A stretch of 45,848 nucleotides of DNA, taken from NCBI GenBank assembly GCA_964627855.1, contig CAZVLE010000104.1, positions 1-45,848 on the forward strand, given 5' to 3'. How positions within the stretch are numbered: the stretch's first letter is position 1; every line of letters starts with the position of its first letter. This DNA comes from CAZVLE01 sp964627855 (lineage in GTDB: Bacteria > Bacillota > Dethiobacteria > DTU022). Made by a program: the position numbers and the translations under genes. Positions 33,479 to 41,790 of this stretch are shown piece after piece. The notes beneath the pieces are model-generated. The model saw only the letters and a program-made list of their open reading frames with translations, made no database searches and was not told where the DNA came from.

Positions 33479-35414
33479 CATGAAAAAAGTTTTCCTCCTG
33501 GGCCACAGGGAGGAAAGAGATAAAATATTTGCCCTTTTACATGACCTTGGCAGTGTTCAATTGGAAGATGTAAAAACCAGCGCTGGCTGGAATGAATTTT
33601 CTGACCTTCTTGAACCGGAACAATCTGACCTGCATGAAACGGATTTAGATAACCGCTTAAGCGAAGCCCGTTACTGTCTCGATTTTTTCCAACGCCACTT
33701 CCCGCTACGTAAAAGTTTTGTCCAGCAGTTTACCGGATCCAAGCTTGAGCTATCGGCTCAGGAATTTTCCAACCATATTAGCCGTATCGATCAGGTTGGC
33801 TCGTTGCATGAATCCTGTCGTAAAGCAGAAGAAGAACTTGCCCGGCTGAGAAATGAAGAAACGCAGGCTAACAACCTTATTGCTGAACTCTCTCCCTGGA
33901 CCAGCCTTGATCTACCCTTTGAGCATCTAAAAGGTAGTTCTTTTTCCTTTATGGCTCTCTTTTCCGTCCCTGTTGACCATCTGGCTTCTATCGAAGAATC
34001 CCTTCTTGAAACTGTGCCAATCAATTATTGTGAGGTTGTCAATGCAGATAATGAATTCGCCTACATTTTTGTTATTTGTTTAAATGACGTTAAAAGTGAA
34101 TTACAGCGTTTATTAAAAGATAAAGCGGCAACAATGGTCGATTTTTCATCCCTGAGAGGCACTGCTGCTGACAATATTACTTCTTTAAGGGATCAGTTAG
34201 GCTCGATCACTGCTGAAAAGGATGCTGTCTTAGATAAAGTTGCCGACCTGCTGGAGCACCGCCCAATGCTGATGGCCTGCTTCGATTACCTGGATAACGA
34301 AACCAGAAAAAAAGAGGCAGTCTCCAACCTTGCCGGTACTGCGAACAGCTTTTTGCTTGAAGGGTGGGTTCCTCTGCCGGTTCTTGAAGACTTACAAAAA
34401 AAAATGGCTGACAAAACAGAAACGGCCGTGCTTGTAGCCCGCGATCCCGAGCCCGGAGAAAACGTTCCGGTCCTGTTACACAACAGCGGACCGGCTGATG
34501 CCTATGAGGTCGTGACTAAACTATACAGCACTCCCCGCAGAAGCGAACTTGATCCCACCCCGTATATGGCCCCTTTCTTTTTTGTTTTTTTTGGAATCTG
34601 CCTTTCCGATGCCGGTTACGGTGTTGTCCTTGCTTTGATGGCGCTTTTCGTTTCCCGTAAATTAAAACTTGCCGGCATGGGTAAGCAGCTATTAAAGCTT
34701 CTATTTCTTGGCGGTATCTCGGCAATCTTTTTTGGTATCCTGCTTGGCAGTTATTTTGGGGATCTGTTGCAGCTGCCGGCTCTCTGGTTCGATCCTCTTG
34801 ATGATCCAATGCGAATGTTGTTTTATTGTTTCGGCCTCGGCCTGATCCATGTCTATTTTGGCATGGGCCTGCAGGCTTACCGCAATATAAAAGCGGGGCA
34901 TCCCTTAAATGCCCTTTTTGACCAGGGCTTCTGGTTTATTTTCTTAAATGGCTTGATCATGCTTCTTCTCCCGGAATTAGCCACTGTCGGCCAGTGGCTG
35001 GCTATCGGTGGGGCAGCCGGTTTGATTCTTACACAGGGTCGCAGTCAACAGGGAATTATCATGAAATTCATGAGCGGCGTGCTCAGCCTATACAACATTA
35101 CCGGTTATTTAAGTGATGTTTTATCCTATTCCCGGTTGCTGGCTCTCGGTTTAGCTACCGGTGTGATTGCTTCGGCGATAAATTCCATGGGAGGAATGAT
35201 CGCCGGCAGCGTTGTCGGTACAATAATAATGGTTCTGGTATTGCTGGGAGGCCACCTTTTTAATATAGTTATCAGCACGCTTGGTTCATATGTGCATACC
35301 AGCCGTCTGCAATACATAGAATTCTTTGGTAAATTTTTTGAAGGTGGTGGGAAAGCTTTTAATCCCTTCAACGTGAAGACAAGTTACATAGATATTGTTG
35401 ATCGTAATGAATAG
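33465..35414 (+). CDS. ntpI: V/A-type ATPase subunit I (a subunit, NtpI)
   Basis: This is the membrane stator of the ion channel. The 649-residue protein has an N-terminal cytoplasmic coiled-coil domain (about residues 1-340) and a C-terminal membrane domain with about eight helices. The essential arginine is R557 in YSRLLALGLATG. The PTPYMAPFFFVFFGICLSDAGYG segment marks the start of the membrane part (here split as TPYMAPFFFVFFG and ICLSDAGYG). ATG 33465 overlaps the stalk gene; ATG 33480 would give a slightly shorter protein. Confidence 0.94.
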   Translation: MPIIDMKKVFLLGHREERDKIFALLHDLGSVQLEDVKTSAGWNEFSDLLEPEQSDLHETDLDNRLSEARYCLDFFQRHFPLRKSFVQQFTGSKLELSAQEFSNHISRIDQVGSLHESCRKAEEELARLRNEETQANNLIAELSPWTSLDLPFEHLKGSSFSFMALFSVPVDHLASIEESLLETVPINYCEVVNADNEFAYIFVICLNDVKSELQRLLKDKAATMVDFSSLRGTAADNITSLRDQLGSITAEKDAVLDKVADLLEHRPMLMACFDYLDNETRKKEAVSNLAGTANSFLLEGWVPLPVLEDLQKKMADKTETAVLVARDPEPGENVPVLLHNSGPADAYEVVTKLYSTPRRSELDPTPYMAPFFFVFFGICLSDAGYGVVLALMALFVSRKLKLAGMGKQLLKLLFLGGISAIFFGILLGSYFGDLLQLPALWFDPLDDPMRMLFYCFGLGLIHVYFGMGLQAYRNIKAGHPLNALFDQGFWFIFLNGLIMLLLPELATVGQWLAIGGAAGLILTQGRSQQGIIMKFMSGVLSLYNITGYLSDVLSYSRLLALGLATGVIASAINSMGGMIAGSVVGTIIMVLVLLGGHLFNIVISTLGSYVHTSRLQYIEFFGKFFEGGGKAFNPFNVKTSYIDIVDRNE

Positions 35415-35481
35415 AAACAGCAAAAAGCAGATATTAGTGCAAGAAGATATATATTATGCATGAAAAGGGAGGTTTTACAAT

Positions 35482-35952
35482 ATGTCAGGAATTGAAATAG
35501 CGCTTTTGGGAGCTGCTCTTGCGGTAGGTTTTGCCGGGATCGGATCTGCAATTGGCGTAGGAATCGTTGGCCAGAGTGCAGCCGGGCTGGTGACAGAAGA
35601 TCCCGACAAATTCGGTCAAACATTGCTGTTGCAGGCACTCCCTGGAACCCAGGGCATTTATGGCCTGCTCACCGGATTCATCATTATGCAAAGGGTGGGC
35701 ATCATTGGGGATGCCTTACTTGCTCTGAGTGTGTCTGAAGGCTATGCCTTCCTGATGGCATCCCTGCCTATTGCCATTGTCGGCCTTGTTTCCGGTATTT
35801 ACCAGGGTCGTGTATCTGCTTCTGCAGTGGGTCTTGTGGCAAAAAGGCCGGAAGAACTTGGTAAGGGTATTGTCTATGCGGTTATGGTTGAAACATATGC
35901 AGTTTTGGCCTTGCTGGCCTCAATCATGCTGCTCTTCGGTATACCTGTATAA
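35482..35952 (+). CDS. ntpK: V/A-type ATPase rotor subunit K (NtpK), Na+-binding type
   Basis: The 156-residue proteolipid has four membrane helices from two fused hairpins. The ion-carrying glutamate is E137 (VMVETYAVL). By comparison with E. hirae NtpK, whose Na+ ligands are L61, T64, Q65, Q110 and E139, the matching residues here are L53, T56 and Q57 in LPGTQG, Q108 in IYQGRV, and E137. All are conserved, so Na+ translocation is predicted. Unlike the second hairpin, the first lacks a carboxylate, as in E. hirae. The ATG is preceded by AAAGGGAGG. Confidence 0.95.
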   Translation: MSGIEIALLGAALAVGFAGIGSAIGVGIVGQSAAGLVTEDPDKFGQTLLLQALPGTQGIYGLLTGFIIMQRVGIIGDALLALSVSEGYAFLMASLPIAIVGLVSGIYQGRVSASAVGLVAKRPEELGKGIVYAVMVETYAVLALLASIMLLFGIPV

Positions 35953-35966
35953 GGGGAGTGAGTAAT

Positions 35967-36569
35967 ATGGGTGAGGGAGCAGAAAGAATCATTCAGCGGA
36001 TTCTTGAAGATGCCCGCGAAAGCGCTGCTTCAATTATAGCTGAGGCTGAAAAGAAAGCCGAATCTATTGAAGCGGAAGCGAAGCAAAAGAGCGAGCGTAA
36101 ACAGGAGCAAATCCTTGAACAGGCTCGCAAAGAAGCTGATGAGCAAAAGAGGCGCATTATTGGGGTGGCTCAACTTGAAGCACGTAAGGAAATGCTGACA
36201 GCTAAACAGAAGTTGATCAGCGATGCTTTTGCTGCAGCCCTCTCTGAGCTTGGCGCGATGGAGGAAGGATCTTATTTTAGAGTGATTCAGGGTATGCTGC
36301 TAAAATTAGCGGAAACCGGTGAAGAAACTGTTGTTTTTTCATCCCGGGATTTTGCCAGGATTCCGGATGGTTTTTGGCGGGAAATTAATGATGCCCTGCT
36401 TAAAGATGGCAAAAAGGGTGACTTGAAGCCGGCGAAAGAGGCTAGAGAAATTAGCGGAGGGTTTATTTTGCAAACCGAAGGTGCCGAAATAAACGCTTCC
36501 TTTGATGCCCTCCTGGAAATGAGTAGAGATGATCTTGAGCCAGAGGTGGCTGAGGTTCTTTTTGGTTAA
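35967..36569 (+). CDS. ntpE: V/A-type ATPase peripheral-stalk subunit E (NtpE)
   Basis: The 200-residue protein has a long charged N-terminal coiled coil (about residues 10-90, rich in K, E and A) and a small C-terminal globular domain ending in FDALLEMSRDDLEPEVAEVLF, the pattern of subunit E. It forms the stalk with the first gene product. ATG 35967 is chosen since AAGGGGAG lies eight bases upstream; GTG 35958 overlaps that sequence. Confidence 0.88.
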   Translation: MGEGAERIIQRILEDARESAASIIAEAEKKAESIEAEAKQKSERKQEQILEQARKEADEQKRRIIGVAQLEARKEMLTAKQKLISDAFAAALSELGAMEEGSYFRVIQGMLLKLAETGEETVVFSSRDFARIPDGFWREINDALLKDGKKGDLKPAKEAREISGGFILQTEGAEINASFDALLEMSRDDLEPEVAEVLFG

Positions 36570-36613
36570 AGTACTATAATGATATGATGAGCTTTCCTGC
36601 GGGAAAGGGGAGC

Positions 36614-37627
36614 ATGGTTACTATGGTTTTAAGTGATACAATATATGCTTACGCGGTCGGGCGCGTTCGTGCCCTTGAAACTCGCTTGCTGGAGCGTAGT
36701 CGCTTTGAACGGATGATTGACGCTGCATCAGTCGAAGAGGCTCTCAAAGTTCTTGCTGAGTCTGATTACGCCAATGCGGTCAGCGAGTTGGCCGATATTC
36801 ATGAATTCGAAGAAATGCTTACCGCAGCAATGCAAGAGTGTATTGAACTTTTACTTAATATCAGTCCCAAACCCGAAGAGATCGCAATTTTTAGTCTCCG
36901 TTTTGATATCCACAATCTAAAAGTTCTCCTCAAGGCTAAATTCCTCGGCATAAAAAGCGATTTGCTGATTAATGCAGGAACGCTGGCCCTGGATGATCTC
37001 CAATATGCTGTTAGTGAAGAATACTACCGTGATCTCCCCCCGTCTATGCGCTTTGCGGTGGAAAAAATACATGAAGATTTTTTGTTAAACCGTAATCCGC
37101 AGGTGATCGATTTGCTTCTTGACGCTGTCCTCTATGAACAGCTTATTGCTGCGGCAGAAAAAATGGGTTCCAGCTTTTTAAAGCAGCTTTTTATCAAGCA
37201 AATTGATTTAACCAATCTTAAATCTTTAATCAGGGTTAAGCGAATGGGATTTGATCGCGACTTTTTAAAGAAAGTTCTTTTACCACACGGCTCTATTGCC
37301 ATTGACCGCTTAACCGTCAGCCTGGAAGAGCCTTACGAGGCCCTGATCAATACCCTGGCCATGACAGAATATGCCGAGTTGGCCGGTGAAGGGGTTCGTG
37401 AGTGGCTGGAGAAGCAAACGGCATCTCGCCTTGAAAAGCTCGCTGATGATTATATCACGGCTTATCTTAAACGGGGCAAATGGACCGCCTTTGGCGTTGA
37501 ACCCCTTGTTGGTTACCTGTGGGCGAAGGAAATAGAAATTAAAAATATTCGCTTGGTCCTGGTTGGCAAGATTAATAAACTGCCGGCCGAAGCGATCAGG
37601 GAGCGATTACGTAATGTCTACATATAA
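36614..37627 (+). CDS. ntpC: V/A-type ATPase subunit C (NtpC, d-like)
   Basis: Subunit C is the funnel-shaped socket that joins the central shaft to the membrane ring. The 337-residue protein is mostly helical, with the YAYAVGRVRALETRLL start and a C-terminal VEPLVGYLWAKEIEIKNIRLVLVGK segment typical of the family. ATG 36614 has AAAGGGGAG directly upstream; ATG 36623 or 36584 are alternatives. The stop overlaps the next gene by 14 bases. Confidence 0.92.
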   Translation: MVTMVLSDTIYAYAVGRVRALETRLLERSRFERMIDAASVEEALKVLAESDYANAVSELADIHEFEEMLTAAMQECIELLLNISPKPEEIAIFSLRFDIHNLKVLLKAKFLGIKSDLLINAGTLALDDLQYAVSEEYYRDLPPSMRFAVEKIHEDFLLNRNPQVIDLLLDAVLYEQLIAAAEKMGSSFLKQLFIKQIDLTNLKSLIRVKRMGFDRDFLKKVLLPHGSIAIDRLTVSLEEPYEALINTLAMTEYAELAGEGVREWLEKQTASRLEKLADDYITAYLKRGKWTAFGVEPLVGYLWAKEIEIKNIRLVLVGKINKLPAEAIRERLRNVYI

Positions 37628-37943
37628 AATTGCTGTCATTGGGGACAAGGATTCTATTCTTGGCTTTAAGACCATCGGTGTCGATACCTTCTCTGTCACT
37701 AGCAGCGAGGCGGCCCTGGCTGCCCTGAAGAAAGCTGTTGCAGAAGAGTACGGCGTTATTTTTATCACCGAAGAGCTTGCCCTTGAACTTCAGGATATTC
37801 TCGAAGATTTGAAAAAACGTTTTCTACCAGCTGTCGTTCTCATTCCAAACAGCAGGGGTACTCTTGGCCTGGGAATTGAAGAGATCAGGAGAAACGTTGA
37901 AAAAGCGATCGGTGCAGATATTCTTTTCAAGAAAGAAGGTTGA
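37614..37943 (+). CDS. V/A-type ATPase subunit F (NtpG of E. hirae)
   Basis: This 109-residue central-shaft subunit shows the family pattern: KIAVIGDKDSILGFKTIGVDTF at the start (split as KIAVIGDKDS and ILGFKTIGV), then YGVIFITEELALEL and PAVVLIPNS. It binds the D subunit in the rotor. The ATG overlaps the end of ntpC, implying coupled translation. Naming differs between E. hirae (NtpG) and general usage (F). Confidence 0.92.
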   Translation: MSTYKIAVIGDKDSILGFKTIGVDTFSVTSSEAALAALKKAVAEEYGVIFITEELALELQDILEDLKKRFLPAVVLIPNSRGTLGLGIEEIRRNVEKAIGADILFKKEG

Positions 37944-37947
37944 TAAC

Positions 37948-39735
37948 TTGGATGTTGGCAGGATTATTAAAGTTTCCGGCCCCCTCGTTGTGGCAGATAA
38001 TATGGGTGATGCCCGGATGTACGATATGGTCAGGGTCAGTGAAGCCCGATTGCTGGGAGAAATAATTGAACTGCACGGAGACCGGGCATCGATCCAGGTT
38101 TACGAAGAGACCGGAGGTCTCGGTCCCGGGGAACCGGTTTATACTACCGGTGATCCGCTTTCAGTCGAACTTGGCCCCGGGTTAATTGAAGCTATTTTTG
38201 ACGGGGTGCAACGTCCTCTTGACCTGATTCGTGAACAGGTTGGTGACTACATTACCCGCGGTGTTGAAGTTGATCCCTTGAGCCGTGAACGTAAATGGAA
38301 CTTTGTAGCCAAGGTTAAAGCAGGTGATGCAGTTCAGGCCGGTGATATCATCGGCACTGTTCAGGAAACCACCCTCGTTGAGCATCGCATCATGATTCCG
38401 CCAGGTTCGGCACCCGGGACGGTAAAGGACATTAAAAGCGGTGAAGCAACTCTATCTGATGTGGTAACCAGAGTTGAAACCGCTGATGGAGCAGTCTACG
38501 ATGTAACAATGATGCAGCGCTGGCCTATTCGCAAGGGGCGCCCTTATAAAGAAAAGATGGGCCCACATATCCCGATGATAACCGGGCAGCGAATCATTGA
38601 CGCTTTTTTCCCGGTTGCCAAGGGTGGGACTGCCTGTATCCCCGGTCCTTTTGGCAGTGGTAAAACTGTGACCCAGCACCAGCTGGCCAAGTGGGCAGAT
38701 GCTGAAATAGTGGTTTATATCGGCTGCGGGGAGCGCGGCAATGAAATGACTGATGTCTTAATGGAGTTTCCCGAGCTAAAAGATCCCCAGTCGGGTGAAC
38801 CCCTGATGAAGCGGACGGTGCTGATTGCCAACACCTCGAACATGCCGGTTGCCGCCCGCGAAGCTTCCATTTATACCGGTATTACCATTGCCGAGTATTT
38901 TCGTGACATGGGCTATAGCGTTGCCCTGATGGCTGATTCCACTTCCCGTTGGGCCGAGGCGTTGCGTGAAATGTCCGGTCGTCTCGAAGAGATGCCGGGT
39001 GAAGAAGGTTATCCTGCCTATCTTGGTTCCCGTCTGGCTGATTTTTACGAACGCTCTGGCAGGACAATTTGCCTTGGCAGTGACGGCAGGGAGGGTGCGC
39101 TTACCGCAGTTGGTGCAGTTTCGCCACCAGGTGGCGACCTCTCAGAGCCGGTTTCCCAGGCTACCCTGCGGATTGTCAAGGTATTCTGGGGCCTTGATGC
39201 TTCGCTGGCCTACAGGAGACATTTTCCGGCCATTAACTGGCTGCTCAGTTACTCCCTTTATCTTGACAATGTTGCCGTTTATTTCCGGGACACCCTTGGC
39301 GAGCAGTGGAATGAGATGCGCCGCGAGGCAATGCGGCTGCTTCAGGAAGAGGCGGAGCTGGAAGAAATTGTTCGTCTTGTCGGTGTTGATGCTTTGTCGG
39401 CCCGGGAAAGGCTGATTTTAGAGACGGCGAAATCATTGCGGGAGGACTTTTTGCATCAAAATGCAATGCATGAAATTGACACCTACAGCTCTTTGGAAAA
39501 ACAGTTTGTCATGCTCGACATGATCTTAATGTATCACCACCAGGCTATGGTTCTTGTCGATAAAGGTGAAATAGACCTCGACCTGGATAAATTATTCTCC
39601 CTGCCTGTGCGTGAAAGAATCGCCCGGGCCAGGTATGTTCCGGAGGATAAACTGAAAGATCTTGAGGAATTCAAGCAGGAAATCAAAGAGCAAATAGCCT
39701 CACTGGCCGGTGAAGGAGGAGAAGAGGATGCTTAA
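37948..39735 (+). CDS. ntpA: V/A-type ATPase catalytic subunit A
   Basis: The 595-residue catalytic subunit has the N-terminal barrel (GRIIKVSGPLVVADNM), the long A-specific insert, Walker A GPFGSGKT (K239), the GERGNEMTDVL motif with the catalytic glutamate, and the SMTLIMADSTSR-like segment (here SVALMADSTSRWAEALRE). TTG 37948 begins at the family start and follows AGAAGG; the frame extends upstream into the previous gene without support. The end overlaps ntpB by eight bases. Confidence 0.96.
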   Translation: MDVGRIIKVSGPLVVADNMGDARMYDMVRVSEARLLGEIIELHGDRASIQVYEETGGLGPGEPVYTTGDPLSVELGPGLIEAIFDGVQRPLDLIREQVGDYITRGVEVDPLSRERKWNFVAKVKAGDAVQAGDIIGTVQETTLVEHRIMIPPGSAPGTVKDIKSGEATLSDVVTRVETADGAVYDVTMMQRWPIRKGRPYKEKMGPHIPMITGQRIIDAFFPVAKGGTACIPGPFGSGKTVTQHQLAKWADAEIVVYIGCGERGNEMTDVLMEFPELKDPQSGEPLMKRTVLIANTSNMPVAAREASIYTGITIAEYFRDMGYSVALMADSTSRWAEALREMSGRLEEMPGEEGYPAYLGSRLADFYERSGRTICLGSDGREGALTAVGAVSPPGGDLSEPVSQATLRIVKVFWGLDASLAYRRHFPAINWLLSYSLYLDNVAVYFRDTLGEQWNEMRREAMRLLQEEAELEEIVRLVGVDALSARERLILETAKSLREDFLHQNAMHEIDTYSSLEKQFVMLDMILMYHHQAMVLVDKGEIDLDLDKLFSLPVRERIARARYVPEDKLKDLEEFKQEIKEQIASLAGEGGEEDA

Positions 39736-41110
39736 AGAGTATAAGACCATTGTTGACGTTGCCGGCCCCCTGATGCTGGTTGAAAAGGTGGAGGGAATAA
39801 AATACGGCGAACTGACTGAAATAGAGATGCCCGGTGGTGAAATCCGCCGCGGCCAGGTTTTAGAAGTTGATCGAGACAGGGCTCTTGTTCAGGTCTTTGA
39901 GGGCTCCAGTGGGATCAATATTGGGTCGGCCAGGGTTCGCTTTCTCGGTAAATCGATTGAACTGCCAGTCTCCATGGATATGCTCGGCCGGGTCTTTAGT
40001 GGTCTTGGGCAACCCCGTGACCAGGGTCCGAAAATTATTCCTGAAAAACGCCTCAATATCAATGGTTTTCCGATTAACCCCTACGCCCGTGATTACCCAT
40101 CTGAATTTATTCAGACTGGTGTTTCTGCTATTGATGGCATGAACACTATGGTCCGTGGCCAGAAGCTGCCAATCTTCTCCAGTTCAGGCCTGCCCCATTC
40201 CCGCCTGGCTGCTCAGGTAGCCCGTCAGGCCAAGGTTTTGGGGACTGAATCAAATTTTGCCGTTGTCTTTGCCGCGATGGGCATCACTTTTGAAGAGGCC
40301 GATTACTTTATCAGTGACTTCAGGAAGACCGGAGCAATTGAACGGGCTATTCTATTCATCAACCTTGCTGATGATCCGGCCATTGAACGGATTGCCACCC
40401 CGCGAATGGCCCTCACTGCAGCCGAGTATCTGGCTTATGAGAAAGATATGCACGTACTCGTCATTCTAACTGACCTGACAAACTATGCAGAAGCCTTAAG
40501 GGAAATTTCGGCAGCCCGTAAAGAAGTGCCCGGCCGGCGCGGTTACCCCGGTTACCTCTATACTGACCTTTCTTCTATCTACGAAAGGGCCGGCAGAATC
40601 CAGGGTCGCGAAGGATCAATTACACAGCTGCCAATTCTCAGCATGCCTGAAAACGATAAAACTCATCCTATTCCCGATCTGACCGGCTATATTACCGAAG
40701 GACAGATCATCCTTAGCCAGGAATTACACCGCAAAGGCCTCTTCCCGCCGATAGATGTTTTACCATCGCTTTCAAGATTGAAAGATAAGGGAATTGGTGA
40801 GGGCAAAACAAGGGAAGATCATGCTGACACTATGAACCAGCTCTACGCTGCCTATGCCCGCGGTAAGGAAGCAAAAGAACTGGCTGCCATTCTCGGTGAA
40901 GCTGCCCTCTCTGAAGCTGACAAGAAGTTTTCCCGCTTTGCCGACGAATTTGAAAGCCGTTATGTAACCCAGGGCGAAGAAGAGGATCGCAGTATCGAAG
41001 AGACCCTCAACCTTGGCTGGGAATTGCTGGCTTTGCTGCCCCGCGTTGAGCTGAAAAGGGTTCGTGATGAATATATCGAGAAGTACCTGCCCGCCCATGA
41101 GGAGGTCTAG
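39728..41110 (+). CDS. ntpB: V/A-type ATPase regulatory subunit B
   Basis: The 460-residue non-catalytic nucleotide-binding subunit begins with KEYKTIVDVAGPLMLVEKVEG. In place of a Walker A it has the normal B-subunit sequence IFSSSGLPHSRLAAQ, and later the GSITQLPILSMPENDKTHPIPDLTGYITEGQI region (seen here in pieces such as TQLPILSMPENDKTHPIPD). ATG 39728 follows GGAGGAGAAGAGG inside the end of ntpA. It is followed after five bases by the D subunit. Confidence 0.96.
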   Translation: MLKEYKTIVDVAGPLMLVEKVEGIKYGELTEIEMPGGEIRRGQVLEVDRDRALVQVFEGSSGINIGSARVRFLGKSIELPVSMDMLGRVFSGLGQPRDQGPKIIPEKRLNINGFPINPYARDYPSEFIQTGVSAIDGMNTMVRGQKLPIFSSSGLPHSRLAAQVARQAKVLGTESNFAVVFAAMGITFEEADYFISDFRKTGAIERAILFINLADDPAIERIATPRMALTAAEYLAYEKDMHVLVILTDLTNYAEALREISAARKEVPGRRGYPGYLYTDLSSIYERAGRIQGREGSITQLPILSMPENDKTHPIPDLTGYITEGQIILSQELHRKGLFPPIDVLPSLSRLKDKGIGEGKTREDHADTMNQLYAAYARGKEAKELAAILGEAALSEADKKFSRFADEFESRYVTQGEEEDRSIEETLNLGWELLALLPRVELKRVRDEYIEKYLPAHEEV

Positions 41111-41115
41111 AGGTT

Positions 41116-41760
41116 ATGGAAATACGGGTTAATCCCACCCGCATGGAACTTAATCGCCTCAAAAAGCGCCTGAAGATGGCGGAGCGGGGTCACAAGCTAC
41201 TCAAAGATAAAAGGGATGAACTGATTCGCCAGTTCCTGATTCTCGTGCGCAAGAACAAGGAGCTGCGTGAGCATATTGAAAAAGAGCTTTCCGATGCCTT
41301 TGCCAAGTTTTTACTGGCCAGGGCCCTTATGCCTTCCGAGATCCTGGAAGAGGCCCTGATGTATCCGACCAAGAAGCTCAGCCTCGAAATAGAGAAACAA
41401 AACATCATGAGTGTTTATGCTCCCCGCTTTAAGTGGGTTGATGAAGAACTGGACCAAGACACCAAGAGCAGTATTTATCCTTACGGCTTTGTTGACACTT
41501 CAGCTGAACTGGACGTTTCCATCGAGACCCTCTCTGCCATCCTGTCCAGGTTAATGGAGCTTGCCGAAGTAGAAAAGGCCGTGCAGCTGCTTGCTGAAGA
41601 AATTGAAAAAACCCGCCGCCGCGTTAATGCTCTTGAATATATCCTCCTGCCGAAACTTGAGGAGACAATCAAGTATATTACCATGAAGCTGGAAGAGAAC
41701 GAACGCGGGGCCCTGACCAGGTTGATGAAAATTAAAGACGTAGTGCGGGCAAAAATGTAA
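41116..41760 (+). CDS. ntpD: V/A-type ATPase central-shaft subunit D
   Basis: The 214-residue protein forms the antiparallel coiled-coil rotor axle. It has the conserved start VNPTRMELNRLKKRLKMAERGHKLLKDKRDEL (seen as NPTRMELNRLKKRL and GHKLLKDKRDEL) and the C-terminal helix RRRVNALEYILLPKLEETI. ATG 41116 follows GGAGG. It is the last gene of the operon; no E. hirae ntpH or ntpJ homologue follows, and murA begins 31 bases later. Confidence 0.95.
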   Translation: MEIRVNPTRMELNRLKKRLKMAERGHKLLKDKRDELIRQFLILVRKNKELREHIEKELSDAFAKFLLARALMPSEILEEALMYPTKKLSLEIEKQNIMSVYAPRFKWVDEELDQDTKSSIYPYGFVDTSAELDVSIETLSAILSRLMELAEVEKAVQLLAEEIEKTRRRVNALEYILLPKLEETIKYITMKLEENERGALTRLMKIKDVVRAKM

Positions 41761-41790
41761 AGCTGGATTATTATTTAAAGAGGCGATAAG

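Noticed and set aside
34516..34901. Overlapping minus-strand frames within ntpI
   Set aside because: Shadow frames of a conserved membrane gene; composition is that of antisense to hydrophobic codons.
39728..41110. Apparent loss of the Walker A motif in the B subunit
   Set aside because: Non-catalytic B subunits of V/A-type ATPases normally lack it; this is not a defect.
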